In this document: positions 1 to 8,540 of the stretch, piece by piece
Layout of the letters: each line of letters starts with the position of its first letter
Numbering within the stretch: position 1 is the first letter of the stretch
Assembly (NCBI GenBank): GCA_938040995.1
Contig: CALHZT010000079.1
Span: 1 to 33,627, forward strand
Origin: an uncultured Pirellulaceae bacterium
GTDB taxonomy: Bacteria; Planctomycetota; Planctomycetia; Pirellulales; Pirellulaceae
Direction: 5' to 3'
DNA length: 33,627 bases
Notes under the pieces: model-generated
Told to the model about the DNA's origin: nothing
Database searches by the model: none
The model's input: the letters and a program-made list of their open reading frames with translations, nothing else
Position numbers and translations under genes: made by a program

Positions 1-103
1 CGGCGGCTAGCGCCGTACCGCTCACAATTATTCAACAGAGCCTGGTATCCATTTGAACTTCCAATAATTCCATCACCGTCACCGACAATCCGCAATCCTT
101 CAG

Positions 104-481
104 CTACCCGGACGGAACCAGCACGACCGTACCTTCATCACGCACCGTAGCCGCGATGACTTGCATACACATCGGGGCCTGACCGGACAAATCAGGATTC
201 GTCTCGCAGAAATCGCGTGCGTCGTTATAAACGCTCGCTTCCGTTCTCGCGTTGTACGGGATATCGCCAAAGCTGCCGGACATGACGACTTCATCAATCG
301 AAAACGACTGTTGAAGACTGGAAACACCCGCTGCGGCGTCACCCAACTCCTGAAAAATCGCATCACGAAACGCAGCCATGCCAACAATCAGTCCCAGAAC
401 CGTCAGGGTCGCCAACAGAATCATCTCGATCGAAACGATGGCACCGTGTTCGTCGCGAAACAGTCGTTGAATGGTTCTCAT
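104..481 (-). CDS. Flp-like type IVb pilin (125 aa), last gene of the pilus-like operon
   Basis: Predicted small pilin or pseudopilin of the Flp/Fap type, which would be inserted in the inner membrane and processed by a prepilin peptidase. The N-terminus is short and charged (RLFRDEHG), followed by a Glu inside a hydrophobic helix (about residues 14-36), as in class III signal peptides. The usual Flp motif is G/xxxxEY; here the Glu is at +6 after the Gly (GAIVSIEM) and is followed by Met, so the processing site is non-canonical. The C-terminal part (residues 60-125) is unlike short Flp proteins and has two cysteines that could pair. I chose the ATG at 481 rather than an upstream start that would overlap the preceding gene. 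It lies 49 bp after that gene. A minor pilin is an alternative to the major subunit. Confidence 0.75.
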   Translation of the reverse strand: MRTIQRLFRDEHGAIVSIEMILLATLTVLGLIVGMAAFRDAIFQELGDAAAGVSSLQQSFSIDEVVMSGSFGDIPYNARTEASVYNDARDFCETNPDLSGQAPMCMQVIAATVRDEGTVVLVPSG

Positions 482-530
482 AAGATCACTTTTGTTGTTA
501 GTACTTTTCCTGATGACTTCCCTGGTATCT

Positions 531-1664
531 TCATTCGGAATACAACTCGTGAGGAAATCCGCCTCGCCACAATGCCAACGAACGGCCGGCATGAGTCAGA
601 AACGTATAGTTCTTCCTGACGTTCGCTTCGTCCATCTTTTCCAGTTCAACAACCATCCACTGCCCTGCCCTGATCAACGTCTCGCGGGGCGGTAGCAGGT
701 GCTCGGGGGCCATCGCCCACCACTCCATCGCATGACTCGTCGCCAAAAATCGACTGCCCTGCTCCCAAAGTGCCTTGATCTCGCCAATCGGCTCGCCGGG
801 CCAGGTTCGGTCCCAGTAACCTTCCTGCGACTGACTGGCAACGAGCAGTCGCGTCGCCTCGAGAAGATGCGCATCAACGGCGGATCGCGTTTCGTCACTG
901 AACAGTCGCGTTTTATCTAGATCAATCCGTCGAAGCATGACGAGCGAGAACAGACGGTGCCCACCGTAACAGACACCCTGCCCAAACTGCTGACGCATGA
1001 TTCGTTTCGCAAGCCGGTCAAAGGTGACTTCCTGACCTTCAATCGACCGAAAGGAATTTGCATCCGCGGCGTACAATCCCCACAGGATCGCGGTCCATTC
1101 ATACTCACGTTGATTGAGTGAAAACTGCTGAAGAGAACGCTCGACAATTGTCCTCATTTCAATCGGACCAATGCGCGAGGCAATTTTGTAGTCCAGTGGC
1201 AAGCCAACTTCCGCCAAAGTCGCCAGGGTATGATCCACATGACTGGAAGATGCGGATCCTTCCTGGGTGCGATAACGAGGCCCCGTCGCCGTTAACATCA
1301 CAAGCGGTCTGGCTTTCTCACCCCAGCACGCCTTGTAGGTTCCATCTTCCGTCAACAACGCCAGCATCTGATGGCCACTGAGGAACCTTTCATCAAGCCT
1401 CGCGGGCAAGCCCCACATTCGCAGTGCATGGTCGACATGATTGATTTTCGGCTGGTGCTGATTTTCAAAACGAAGCTTCTTCAGAACCATTACCAGTTGC
1501 TCATCAGTAATGATTCGGCTGTCGTTCCACGTCGGACGAATCGCAACAGGTTCGTTATTCAGACGCGGGGTCGCAGGAAGCGTGCTGCGTTCATCACTGC
1601 CCAGCAGTGCCAACAATCCCAATGCGGGCAGCAGGATCAATTGAATGGTTACGAAACGGCTCAT
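531..1664 (-). CDS. exported alpha-helical protein, terpenoid-cyclase-like toroid fold suspected
   Basis: Protein of 377 aa that I cannot assign to a named family. The N-terminus has a hydrophobic stretch (about residues 5-22) that could be a signal peptide or membrane anchor. The rest is soluble and helix-rich. Segments such as LLVASQSQEGYWDRTW and the following helical pairs resemble the repeats of prenyltransferase/squalene-oxidase alpha-alpha toroids, but I see no catalytic DxDD motif. The start overlaps the stop of the upstream membrane-protein gene by four bases (ATGA), which indicates translational coupling. The pilin gene follows downstream. The context suggests an envelope role linked to the pilin cluster; the toroid resemblance is inference only. 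Confidence 0.7.
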   Translation of the reverse strand: MSRFVTIQLILLPALGLLALLGSDERSTLPATPRLNNEPVAIRPTWNDSRIITDEQLVMVLKKLRFENQHQPKINHVDHALRMWGLPARLDERFLSGHQMLALLTEDGTYKACWGEKARPLVMLTATGPRYRTQEGSASSSHVDHTLATLAEVGLPLDYKIASRIGPIEMRTIVERSLQQFSLNQREYEWTAILWGLYAADANSFRSIEGQEVTFDRLAKRIMRQQFGQGVCYGGHRLFSLVMLRRIDLDKTRLFSDETRSAVDAHLLEATRLLVASQSQEGYWDRTWPGEPIGEIKALWEQGSRFLATSHAMEWWAMAPEHLLPPRETLIRAGQWMVVELEKMDEANVRKNYTFLTHAGRSLALWRGGFPHELYSE

Positions 1665-3439
1665 CGAAGTCGCCTCCCTGCAACCGGCAACTGGTTCTTA
1701 CTGGCAGTTGCGGTCGGCAATCGCCACTCGTTCGCGAGTCCGGCGTTTACAGCGATCATGGCAGTCGCCGATTCGTAGACCAGTCGCCAGTCGCCGCCAG
1801 TCCTCATGATCTCAGCCGCCAATCGCGATTGGCGTTTACGATCAATCACCAGTGTAGAAACGCGATACTTGTCGACGAGCAGATCCCAGCCCTGATCTCC
1901 CTCAAAGATTTTCCAGTAGTCTCGCTGCACCGACGCAGGAAAACCTCCCAGCCTGGAAGTTACAAACGGCCGGCGGTCAGAATGAGAATGCCAGTGCAGC
2001 CAATCGGACCAGTCGAAGGGCGAAAACACCAGCCCGTTTGAAATTGCATTGTCGAGATCGCCCTTTGGTACGTTCGCAAAGAACTCACCGACTTCATAAG
2101 GCACACTCTCTTCGTAAAGTCGATGAACTGGTCTCCCCTTGGAGCCGAGCACAGGGTTCGCCGTCGGAGAGAAGGCAAAACCGAACCAGATCAGCAGCAG
2201 GCAAATCAGTGACCACGCGAAGAGAAGCGGTCGCCGTTCCAGTTCGACTTGTGATTCTGCAGGGAAACTTGAGCCTTGCGGCGTGGCACGCTTTGTCAAT
2301 TCTCTCGCGGCTTGCAAATCGGCGCCGCCTCGCAAATGACGGGCGACAAAAAACATCAACACCGGAGCAAACCAGTAAATACAACTTGCATGAAGAGCCG
2401 TCAGCACCGTGAGCGTGACCGTAATCACGACTTCGTAAACTCTTACCGTCCAGCGACGGTAGAGCCAGAGCATCACGAGGGAAAACAACAGAAAACCGAA
2501 CAGAGCCCCAGATATGGTTGAGAGCCGCAGCCCGTAGCTGCCACCAGCCACGGACCAAATCGGCCCCTGCGTATCGAATGTGACCAGGCTCTTCCAGAGA
2601 TTGAATCCCGCAGGATTCAGAAACGTCGCCAGCACAGCGAGCTCCGTGAGCAGAATCCATTGCTGAAAATCGCGATCGTCAATCAACTTGCCCGTTTGAT
2701 GACGACTGGAACCCGCAAAATCGACGACGCGCTCTATCGCGACTGAAACAACAAACCCAACCAGAATGGCAACGCCGATCAAATGCGAAATATCGAGGTT
2801 TGCCCAGAGTACAAACAAACTGAAGATCCCGATGACTCGCCATCGCTCCAGGCCGGACTGGGAATGCACTTTCAAGTCGCCGTCATCCTGCAGCTGAATC
2901 ATGGGCCACAGGAGAACAAACAGCGACGGTAAAACCAATCCGCCCAATACCTGACTTCGTAAGGCTCCCAGCCCGAATGACCAGTAAACCGCCGTCGCGA
3001 GAGTCGCCGCTAAAGCGAATCGCTTGCGACCCGATGCCTGCAGGAAAATCCAGAACCACAATCCCAGTGAGAATGTGGTTGCGATCGCCATCACCGAGCT
3101 GATGACTTCCGGGTGAATGTTGGCCGCGAATGCAATGGCTACATCCGACAGCCACGAAGTCGCCGTGAATGGCATTCCATCGGCCAGTTCAGCGGACGGC
3201 ACCTCCGTCGGTATTCGACCATGATCGAGAATCCACTGGCCACGGTTCGCGTGTTCCCAGGTTTGGTAAGCAGAAAGTGGCAGATGATTCACCAGCAGGA
3301 ACATCGTGGCAAATGCCGCTACCACGATCGCGTGCTGGAACTTCAGGGCAAACCGTGTATCCAACACCGGCTCGAGCCGCGATGCCAAGTCCGGCACGGG
3401 CACTGTGTGGAGCGGTGATTGTTGGGTTCCGGTCGACAT
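1661..3439 (-). CDS. polytopic membrane protein, GT-C-glycosyltransferase-like
   Basis: Protein of 592 aa with about ten hydrophobic segments across residues 35-440 and a soluble C-terminal domain (about 445-592). The first loop carries a segment of the type TWEHANRGQWILDHGRIP followed by TSWLSD. This resembles the first extracytoplasmic loop of GT-C-like membrane proteins (D/E-x-W-H, GxWIL-x-HG-x-IP, WL), which in known members use lipid-linked sugars. No substrate can be named. It lies between the TadE-like gene (78-bp gap) and the helical-protein gene (4-bp overlap), so it is probably co-transcribed with the pilus-like genes, which would fit glycosylation or assembly of the appendage. That functional link is inferred. 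Start ATG at 3439; no clear Shine-Dalgarno. Confidence 0.7.
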   Translation of the reverse strand: MSTGTQQSPLHTVPVPDLASRLEPVLDTRFALKFQHAIVVAAFATMFLLVNHLPLSAYQTWEHANRGQWILDHGRIPTEVPSAELADGMPFTATSWLSDVAIAFAANIHPEVISSVMAIATTFSLGLWFWIFLQASGRKRFALAATLATAVYWSFGLGALRSQVLGGLVLPSLFVLLWPMIQLQDDGDLKVHSQSGLERWRVIGIFSLFVLWANLDISHLIGVAILVGFVVSVAIERVVDFAGSSRHQTGKLIDDRDFQQWILLTELAVLATFLNPAGFNLWKSLVTFDTQGPIWSVAGGSYGLRLSTISGALFGFLLFSLVMLWLYRRWTVRVYEVVITVTLTVLTALHASCIYWFAPVLMFFVARHLRGGADLQAARELTKRATPQGSSFPAESQVELERRPLLFAWSLICLLLIWFGFAFSPTANPVLGSKGRPVHRLYEESVPYEVGEFFANVPKGDLDNAISNGLVFSPFDWSDWLHWHSHSDRRPFVTSRLGGFPASVQRDYWKIFEGDQGWDLLVDKYRVSTLVIDRKRQSRLAAEIMRTGGDWRLVYESATAMIAVNAGLANEWRLPTATASKNQLPVAGRRLR

Positions 3440-3517
3440 CTATTTGTTGAGTGTGTTTGAGTTTTGGTGTTCTAGTTGCGTGGTTCTTTCCCCAGCTGAA
3501 CGGGACGAACTCAAGCG

Positions 3518-4099
3518 TTATCCAGAGCCCCGACAACATTGCGGGAGGATCGAAACGGCGCAGGCTTCGTACTGTTTGCCGGAGAAATCAACGCAGTAGT
3601 TCGCGAGAAGATTTGGAATCGGTGTCTGATCCGTTTCCACAATCAACACCGATTGAACCGTGCCGGCGTCCGGCAAGGAACCAAGGTGGTCGCTAGTCAG
3701 CGTTGCGTCTCCGAAGGAACCAGTGATCCCCGTCGAATCCTGCAGCACGAGACGTACGCCGGGCCCCAGACTGATACCGTGTACCGCGAGGAAATCGTCG
3801 ACTGCGTTGGTTACATCGTCGTCGTCGCAATAGTCACCAGCCGCAACCCGTGCGGCTTCGAAAGCCGCCGCCTGAATCGTGTTGTCAACAACCAGGACCG
3901 TGGCAAACTGAATGCCGGCAATCAGGGCAATGATCAGTACAGGCATCACGAGAATAAACTCGAGTACCTCAATGCCACGACGGTCCTGCCGACGTATGCT
4001 ACGTCGACTTGCGCAACGCCCACGCGAAACGCGCGAACGCCGATTGCTGCGCGGCAATTTCGCGAAGCTTGCGAAGTTTCCACAAGGCGAGACGATCAT
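3518..4099 (-). CDS. TadE-like pilus assembly protein
   Basis: Protein of 193 aa with a very basic N-terminus (about residues 15-41, rich in Arg) followed by a TadE-type anchor: RRGIEVLEFILVMPVLIIAL and a second half of the helix ending in an AAFEAARVAA-like stretch. This matches TadE/TadE-like minor pilins, in which the Glu in the helix is part of a prepilin-type signal and the periplasmic domain primes pilus assembly. The periplasmic domain (residues 85-193) has four or more cysteines. The start codon overlaps the stop of the upstream pilin gene by four bases (ATGA), so the two are translationally coupled. The basic leader of about 40 residues is longer than usual; a later start would break the coupling. 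Confidence 0.85.
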   Translation of the reverse strand: MIVSPCGNFASFAKLPRSNRRSRVSRGRCASRRSIRRQDRRGIEVLEFILVMPVLIIALIAGIQFATVLVVDNTIQAAAFEAARVAAGDYCDDDDVTNAVDDFLAVHGISLGPGVRLVLQDSTGITGSFGDATLTSDHLGSLPDAGTVQSVLIVETDQTPIPNLLANYCVDFSGKQYEACAVSILPQCCRGSG

Positions 4100-4317
4100 G
4101 TGATGGATGCAATCGCATTCGCCAGATCCAGAAGCTCACTGATCAGCGCACTCCGGACCGTCGCGAGACCCGCGATGACTCCGATGCCCACGATCGTGAG
4201 CAGCAGTAGATATTCAACGAACACCCCGCCTTGGGTGTCCTGAATCAATTGTTGGCAGCGCGTGCCTTGCCTTCGCGCCAAAAGCACGAAGGATCGCCAC
4301 GAATTCCATTTCATCAT
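4096..4317 (-). CDS. Flp/Fap-type pilin (73 aa), first gene of the operon
   Basis: Small protein typical in size for Flp pilins. It carries the canonical class IV signal: Gly followed by GVFVEY, giving Glu at +5 and Tyr at +6, then a hydrophobic helix (LLLLTIVGIGVIAGLATVRS). The start at 4317 is preceded by AAAGGAGTTGCG on the minus strand, one of the best ribosome-binding sites in this window; a second ATG directly follows. The gene overlaps the TadE-like gene by four bases. It is the only one of the three pilin-like proteins here with the canonical E5-Y6 spacing, so it is the best candidate for the major subunit. Confidence 0.8.
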   Translation of the reverse strand: MMKWNSWRSFVLLARRQGTRCQQLIQDTQGGVFVEYLLLLTIVGIGVIAGLATVRSALISELLDLANAIASIT

Positions 4318-4721
4318 CGCAACTCCTTTGCGACCGCGCAATCATTGCGCGGATGACAGCGAACCGACAGGGATCATCCCTGATCAATTTTTTCGGAATC
4401 GAACGCCGTGAGGTCCAGTCGGCTGACGGTTGAAAGGGTATACCGGCAAGATCGTCGTCTACCTTTTCCATGTGGACTGGAGGCTGACGGTCGTGCGGGG
4501 ATACCGAGACAGTCTTGACCCCATCAACCCAGACGGCGATCAAAATCGTCAGGATCATCCCCCAAAACGGCATCGCCGACGCCGTTTGCGGGAGCAACTG
4601 TGCGACAGAACAGGCAAACGAGCCGAATAACATCAGGTAGCCGAACAAGGACGTTCAGCTGTTCGTCGCCAGCCGGATGATCCGGCTGAACACCCGCGTC
4701 TGGCGGGGTAGGCAGGCAACC
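4318..4721. other. divergent intergenic region between pilin operon and TadG-like gene
   Basis: About 400 bp separating the minus-strand pilin operon from the plus-strand TadG-like gene. It must hold promoters for both units, but I could not identify convincing -35/-10 or sigma-54 elements by eye. The only feature I trust is the AAAGGAG ribosome-binding site next to 4317. An open frame on the minus strand starting near 4633 has a plausible membrane helix at its start but runs out of frame into the pilin gene, so I did not call it. Confidence 0.5.
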
Positions 4722-6131
4722 ATGCTCCCGGAATGGAATCGCAAGAAACGCGGCATCGCGACTCTCTGGACGATCCTGACGCTTGGCATTTTCGTCCTTC
4801 TGATTTGCTACGTCGTGGAAGCCGGACGGCTTTTTCTGGCTCGGCAGCAGCTGGTCACTTCTCTTGAATCTGCCGCAATGGCTGCCGCCAAAGACTGGTG
4901 TCAAACGCGACCTGAGGATGGCACATTGGGCTCACGCCAAGTCGCGATCGACTTTGCCGCCGCGAATCCAGTTCTCGGCCAAACCGTGACGTTGGACACA
5001 AACTTCGCTCCCGGCGACTTACCGAACGAAAACGCATCCTGCGATGGCGACCTTGTTTATGGCGCACTGAGCAAAGAGAGCCCGGAGGTCGTGTTTGACA
5101 CGACACAACCTGCCGGCTGTGGTCTGAAAGACGGACCGAATGCCGTCGCGCTGGATCGAGTCAGCGAAACCGGTTGGCAAACCGTCAACCTCTGTGGTCG
5201 CAGTTACGAATGCATGATCGTGGTGGCCACTCCCAACTATGACGCAGCGACCACACCGTCCGTCGTTCGCATTCGCGATACCGGCAGTAGCAGTTTCGAC
5301 TTCTTTGTTCAAAACACCACGACGGGTGCGCCAGAGCCCAATATTCCTGTCAACTTTATCGTCATGGAAGCCGGCGTATACACGGCGGCCGACGGTATGA
5401 AGATGGAAGCCAACAAGTACGAATCGACCGTCACCGACCGGAGTGGAAGCTGGGTCGCCGAAAATCAACCGTACGGCCAGGCCTATGCGAATCCTGTCGT
5501 GATTGGCCAGGTGATGTCGTTTCGCGATCCCGACTGGTCGGTGTTCTGGAGTTTTGGTGGCGGCAATCGGGCGACGCCGGCTGGCGCCAACCTCTTTACC
5601 GGTAAACATGTTGGAGAAGACCCGGACACCACACGGGCAGATGAGACGATAGGTTACATCGTCTTCGAAGCCGGTTCGGGACACATGAATGGGCTGCCCG
5701 TTTTTGCTGGCCAGACGCCGGACATCGTTCGGGGCGTCGGCAATTCGGCTGGCTTTACCGCGTCGATCCCCAGTGGCGATCCGTGCCGCTACGCCGTTGC
5801 CAGCCAGACGGGAGAAGCCGGTGGGAATGGTAGCTTTGTCTTTCTCAACGGGCCAGATCCTGTTTCATCAGCAGGCGTGAACCTCATCCTCGACGAAGAT
5901 CAACTAAGAGACAACGAGCGTTCGCACACGACCGAAGTCGTCAATTACGTCACCTTCGGCGGGCCTTGCGTGGTCCGCGCACGAGCCACGATCGAAGTCC
6001 CATGGCTGTGCGACAACTTTCTCGGCTGCAGCCTGCCGACCACGACCCTGTCGGCAGAAGTCATCGCCTGGCACGATTGCGACAGCGATTGCCCGAAGAC
6101 ACTTTGCGTTGACCGGTTCATTTGCCCGTAG
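4722..6131 (+). CDS. TadG-like cysteine-rich envelope protein
   Basis: Protein of 469 aa from the chosen ATG at 4722, which is preceded by AGGCAGG; an in-frame ATG at 4677 would add 15 residues. The N-terminus RKKRGIATLWTILTLGIF followed by a membrane helix and an AGRLFLARQQL segment matches the Flp-assembly TadG-like N-terminal domain. The following SLESAAMAAA helix is also usual for this family. The remainder is extracytoplasmic and has about 15 cysteines, many near the C-terminus (PWLCDNFLGC, then a cluster HDCDSDCPKTLC). A middle segment has the motif DETIGYIVFEAGSG, a pattern I associate with planctomycete surface proteins. It is transcribed divergently from the pilin/TadE operon, and the two units probably build the same structure. 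It may bind the cell surface or peptidoglycan. Confidence 0.75.
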   Translation: MLPEWNRKKRGIATLWTILTLGIFVLLICYVVEAGRLFLARQQLVTSLESAAMAAAKDWCQTRPEDGTLGSRQVAIDFAAANPVLGQTVTLDTNFAPGDLPNENASCDGDLVYGALSKESPEVVFDTTQPAGCGLKDGPNAVALDRVSETGWQTVNLCGRSYECMIVVATPNYDAATTPSVVRIRDTGSSSFDFFVQNTTTGAPEPNIPVNFIVMEAGVYTAADGMKMEANKYESTVTDRSGSWVAENQPYGQAYANPVVIGQVMSFRDPDWSVFWSFGGGNRATPAGANLFTGKHVGEDPDTTRADETIGYIVFEAGSGHMNGLPVFAGQTPDIVRGVGNSAGFTASIPSGDPCRYAVASQTGEAGGNGSFVFLNGPDPVSSAGVNLILDEDQLRDNERSHTTEVVNYVTFGGPCVVRARATIEVPWLCDNFLGCSLPTTTLSAEVIAWHDCDSDCPKTLCVDRFICP

Positions 6132-6171
6132 ACAAATGAACGATGGAAAACAAAGCCGACGGGCCGGGCGT

Positions 6172-7446
6172 TTACTGACCGATGCAGTAAAGTCGCTCTT
6201 TTCGATCGCCATCCCTGTCGGCGACTCGCATGATTAACCGATTTTTTGATACGGCGATGGAAGCGAACATTTCTTCTTCCAGCTGATTTTCGGCTACAAG
6301 ATCAAACGCTTTCCGACTGGGGCGAACGACCCACGTCTTTCCTTTCTCGTTGGTGAAGTACAACTTGCCGCCAGCGTAGACGGGCGAGGCGCTTTCGGGC
6401 CCTTCCAGTCGTTCGCGCCAAAGCTGTTCTCCCGTTGTCGCATCCCAACAGTACAGGATGCCGCCTTCTGCAAATCCATACAGGCAGTCGTCAACGAGAA
6501 TCAGCGATTGCTCATAACACTTGATATTGTTCTCCCAGAGCACTTCACCCGAGCCATCGGCCTTTACCGCAAGTGTCTGCTTGACGGGATAGCCGCCGCT
6601 TGCATAGACAATCGGCTGACTCGGATGTGAGATCATCGTGCCACACGTGACTTGCCACTTACTATCCACCGACCACAGCTCCTCTCCCGATTGCGGATCG
6701 TAGCTGCTTACCTCATTGCTGCCGGAGATCAAAAGCTGCTCACGGCCATCGACATTTACAACGACCGGTGTGCCGTAGCTTGTTTTTCTCGGGCGACTGA
6801 TTTTCCAGACAGTTTCGCCATTCTCAGGGTTGAGGGCGATCACAAACGGGTCGGCTTCACTTTCCGCGGTGACGATCAGCTTGCCATCGTGAACGATGGG
6901 CGATTGTCCGAATCCAAACTGATACTGAGCCGGAACCCACGGGCCAATCTCTTTCTGCCAGACAGTCTTTCCGTCGAACCCCAGACAGCTGACATGCACC
7001 GCATCATCATTGCAAAATACGGCAAAGGCGCGCTCGCCCAACACCGCGACCGTTGGCGAAGCCTGTGTGTTCTTTGGATGCTGCTTTGCAAATTTCACTT
7101 TCTCGTGGCACAGCGTGTTCCATAACTGCTTTCCGGATGCCAGGTCATAACACAGCACCGACTGGTTGCCCTTTCTCTCATCGGCAGTCGTCAGAAAAAT
7201 TTTCCCGTCGGCCAGAATGGGCGACGAATGACCTCTTCCAGGAACGTCGGCCGACCAGACTACGTTCTCCGACTCTGACCACTTTGCAGGAGTGTTGATC
7301 GCGTCGGCAGATGTTGCATGCCCATTTCCGGATGGTCCCCGCCATGACCATTCGACTTCGGCAACACAGGTCGCGAGGAAACACGAAGCCAACACAAACG
7401 AAGAGGTTAGCCATTTGAATACGGAATATCTGGAGCAGTCGGTCAT
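6172..7446 (-). CDS. exported PQQ-like beta-propeller protein
   Basis: Protein of 424 aa with a hydrophobic leader (about residues 10-29) and then repeated blades of the PQQ/BamB type. Each blade has the pattern ...GKxLW... or GExLW...: SGKQLWNTL, DGKTVWQKE, NGETVWKIS, SGEELWSVD, GEVLWENN, TGEQLWRER. The opening WRGPSGNGHA segment is typical of the planctomycete family, which is usually secreted or periplasmic. No enzymatic residues can be assigned, so it is more likely a scaffold or binding propeller than a dehydrogenase. It converges with the TadG-like gene (40 bp between stops) and is not obviously in an operon. Start ATG at 7446; no strong Shine-Dalgarno. Confidence 0.85.
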   Translation of the reverse strand: MTDCSRYSVFKWLTSSFVLASCFLATCVAEVEWSWRGPSGNGHATSADAINTPAKWSESENVVWSADVPGRGHSSPILADGKIFLTTADERKGNQSVLCYDLASGKQLWNTLCHEKVKFAKQHPKNTQASPTVAVLGERAFAVFCNDDAVHVSCLGFDGKTVWQKEIGPWVPAQYQFGFGQSPIVHDGKLIVTAESEADPFVIALNPENGETVWKISRPRKTSYGTPVVVNVDGREQLLISGSNEVSSYDPQSGEELWSVDSKWQVTCGTMISHPSQPIVYASGGYPVKQTLAVKADGSGEVLWENNIKCYEQSLILVDDCLYGFAEGGILYCWDATTGEQLWRERLEGPESASPVYAGGKLYFTNEKGKTWVVRPSRKAFDLVAENQLEEEMFASIAVSKNRLIMRVADRDGDRKERLYCIGQ

Positions 7447-7665
7447 TCGTTGCCTGTTTCAATTTCTCGTAGTGATCGGGATCTATCGGGCGAAATTCGC
7501 ACTCGTTAGAAGACTACATGGAAAATTTGATCGTGTCGATAATCGTCACGCAAAACACCGCCAGGACTGAAAATCAGCCGGATCGGCGAGCCCTTTCGTA
7601 ATCCTCCCGACCTAATCCCGACGTAATCCCAATGTAGTCCGGAAGTAATCCCGACAACACCAATG

Positions 7666-7701
7666 AAAAAAGGCGGACGTACCCAGATGGATACGTCCGC
7701 C
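7666..7701 (-). terminator. intrinsic terminator of the third pilin gene
   Basis: A perfect 10-bp inverted repeat, GGCGGACGTA at 7672-7681 and TACGTCCGCC at 7692-7701, with a 10-nt loop. Read on the minus strand the hairpin is followed by a run of six T residues (the A-run at 7666-7671). It lies 27 bp after the pilin stop codon, so it is a textbook Rho-independent terminator for that gene. Confidence 0.92.
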
Positions 7702-7728
7702 AACCGTTTGTCGACTGCAGGGCTTCGC

Positions 7729-8058
7729 TTACAGCTCGTCGTCTGGACCACCGTCGAATGTGATGCAGTTGTCTGCAGCAGCGGCGATGTCATCCGCGTC
7801 GTCACACCAGTCAGTCATGTCAACATAGTCGCTACCGCATGTGCTTCCGGAGTGACCAACTACACCGAAGAACGAGTAGCACTGGTTAAGGTCCTGAACC
7901 GCACCAGCGACATCGGACAATTCCGAAACGACTGCATCGCGGACAGCAGTCAAACCGGTGATCAAGCCAATAACGGCGATCGTGGCAATCAAAATCAATT
8001 CAATCGAAACGATAAAGCCGGCTTCGTCGTTCCACATTCTATTAGCAACGTGATTCAT
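7729..8058 (-). CDS. Flp-like pilin, monocistronic (109 aa)
   Basis: Small pilin-like protein closely related in its N-terminal half to the pilin ending at position 104: both have a DE(A/H)G...IVSIE start and a helix of the IATIAVIGLITG type followed by AVRDAV and an ELSD(V/A)AG turn. As in that protein the Glu is at +6 after the Gly and no Tyr follows. The C-terminal half (residues 58-109) is acidic and has four cysteines that could form two disulfides. It stands alone with its own strong terminator, suggesting separately controlled, perhaps high, expression. AAAGGGA lies ahead of the ATG at 8058. It may be a second major pilin or a paralogous minor pilin. Confidence 0.8.
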   Translation of the reverse strand: MNHVANRMWNDEAGFIVSIELILIATIAVIGLITGLTAVRDAVVSELSDVAGAVQDLNQCYSFFGVVGHSGSTCGSDYVDMTDWCDDADDIAAAADNCITFDGGPDDEL

Positions 8059-8540
8059 TTCTTGTGTTCCCTTTGGAGTTGGAGACTGTTCTCATTGCCC
8101 TTTCACACCGCTGACATTGCCAAAGGGCAGTCGTGTGCGAGCCGTCGTCGAATCACCAAAAACTAGGTTGCCGTTTGGAACGACTGGATAAAAAATTCCT
8201 GTTTAGGGTTCGCCACAATGGGGGATAGGTAGCGTCAAAACCCGAGCCAACCGGGAAGGCAGGATTAGCGCAGCACCGGGCGACAATCAATCGCGCCAAC
8301 CCATTTCTCTCGAACCCCGCCATGGGGCTAAATTAGGGTGAACCCCTTGAAAAAAAGATGCAGGCGCGAGTTGGTATCCTGTGATCAGCTACACGACCAC
8401 CGGGGATGCGGACAACTCCGCATCGAACGCGTGCAAGCCGCCGACCAGGGCCGGTTCTGCTAACATCACGACCACGACAGAAATTCCGACAACCGATGTA
8501 TGAACAGACAGCGAATGAATTGCCCATCCAGCCCCGCAGT
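8059..8540. other. intergenic region upstream of the third pilin
   Basis: About 480 bp without a credible gene; small open frames here have no start signal and unusual composition. It should contain the pilin promoter (minus strand), but I found no convincing boxes. The right edge is the left end of the MITE-like element. Confidence 0.4.

Noticed and set aside
1-15. CGGCG-GCTAG-CGCCG hairpin at the window edge as terminator of the pilin operon
   Set aside because: The stem is only five base pairs and the sequence beyond the edge, where a T-run would be, is not visible.
3539-4243. 234-residue plus-strand frame opposite the TadE-like and pilin genes
   Set aside because: The minus-strand proteins are recognisable and their ATGA overlap is strong evidence; this frame has no family features.
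4214-4648. Minus-strand frame with a membrane-helix-like start ahead of the first pilin
   Set aside because: It begins with TTG or a later ATG without ribosome-binding site and runs about 100 bp out of frame into the pilin, so the C-terminal part cannot be real; the helix could be chance.
5019-5684. 221-residue minus-strand frame opposite the TadG-like gene
   Set aside because: Shadow of the plus-strand gene; no hydrophobic or domain pattern.
8347-8380. Possible promoter TTGAAA ... TATCCT
   Set aside because: The spacing is about 22 bp, too long for a sigma-70 promoter.
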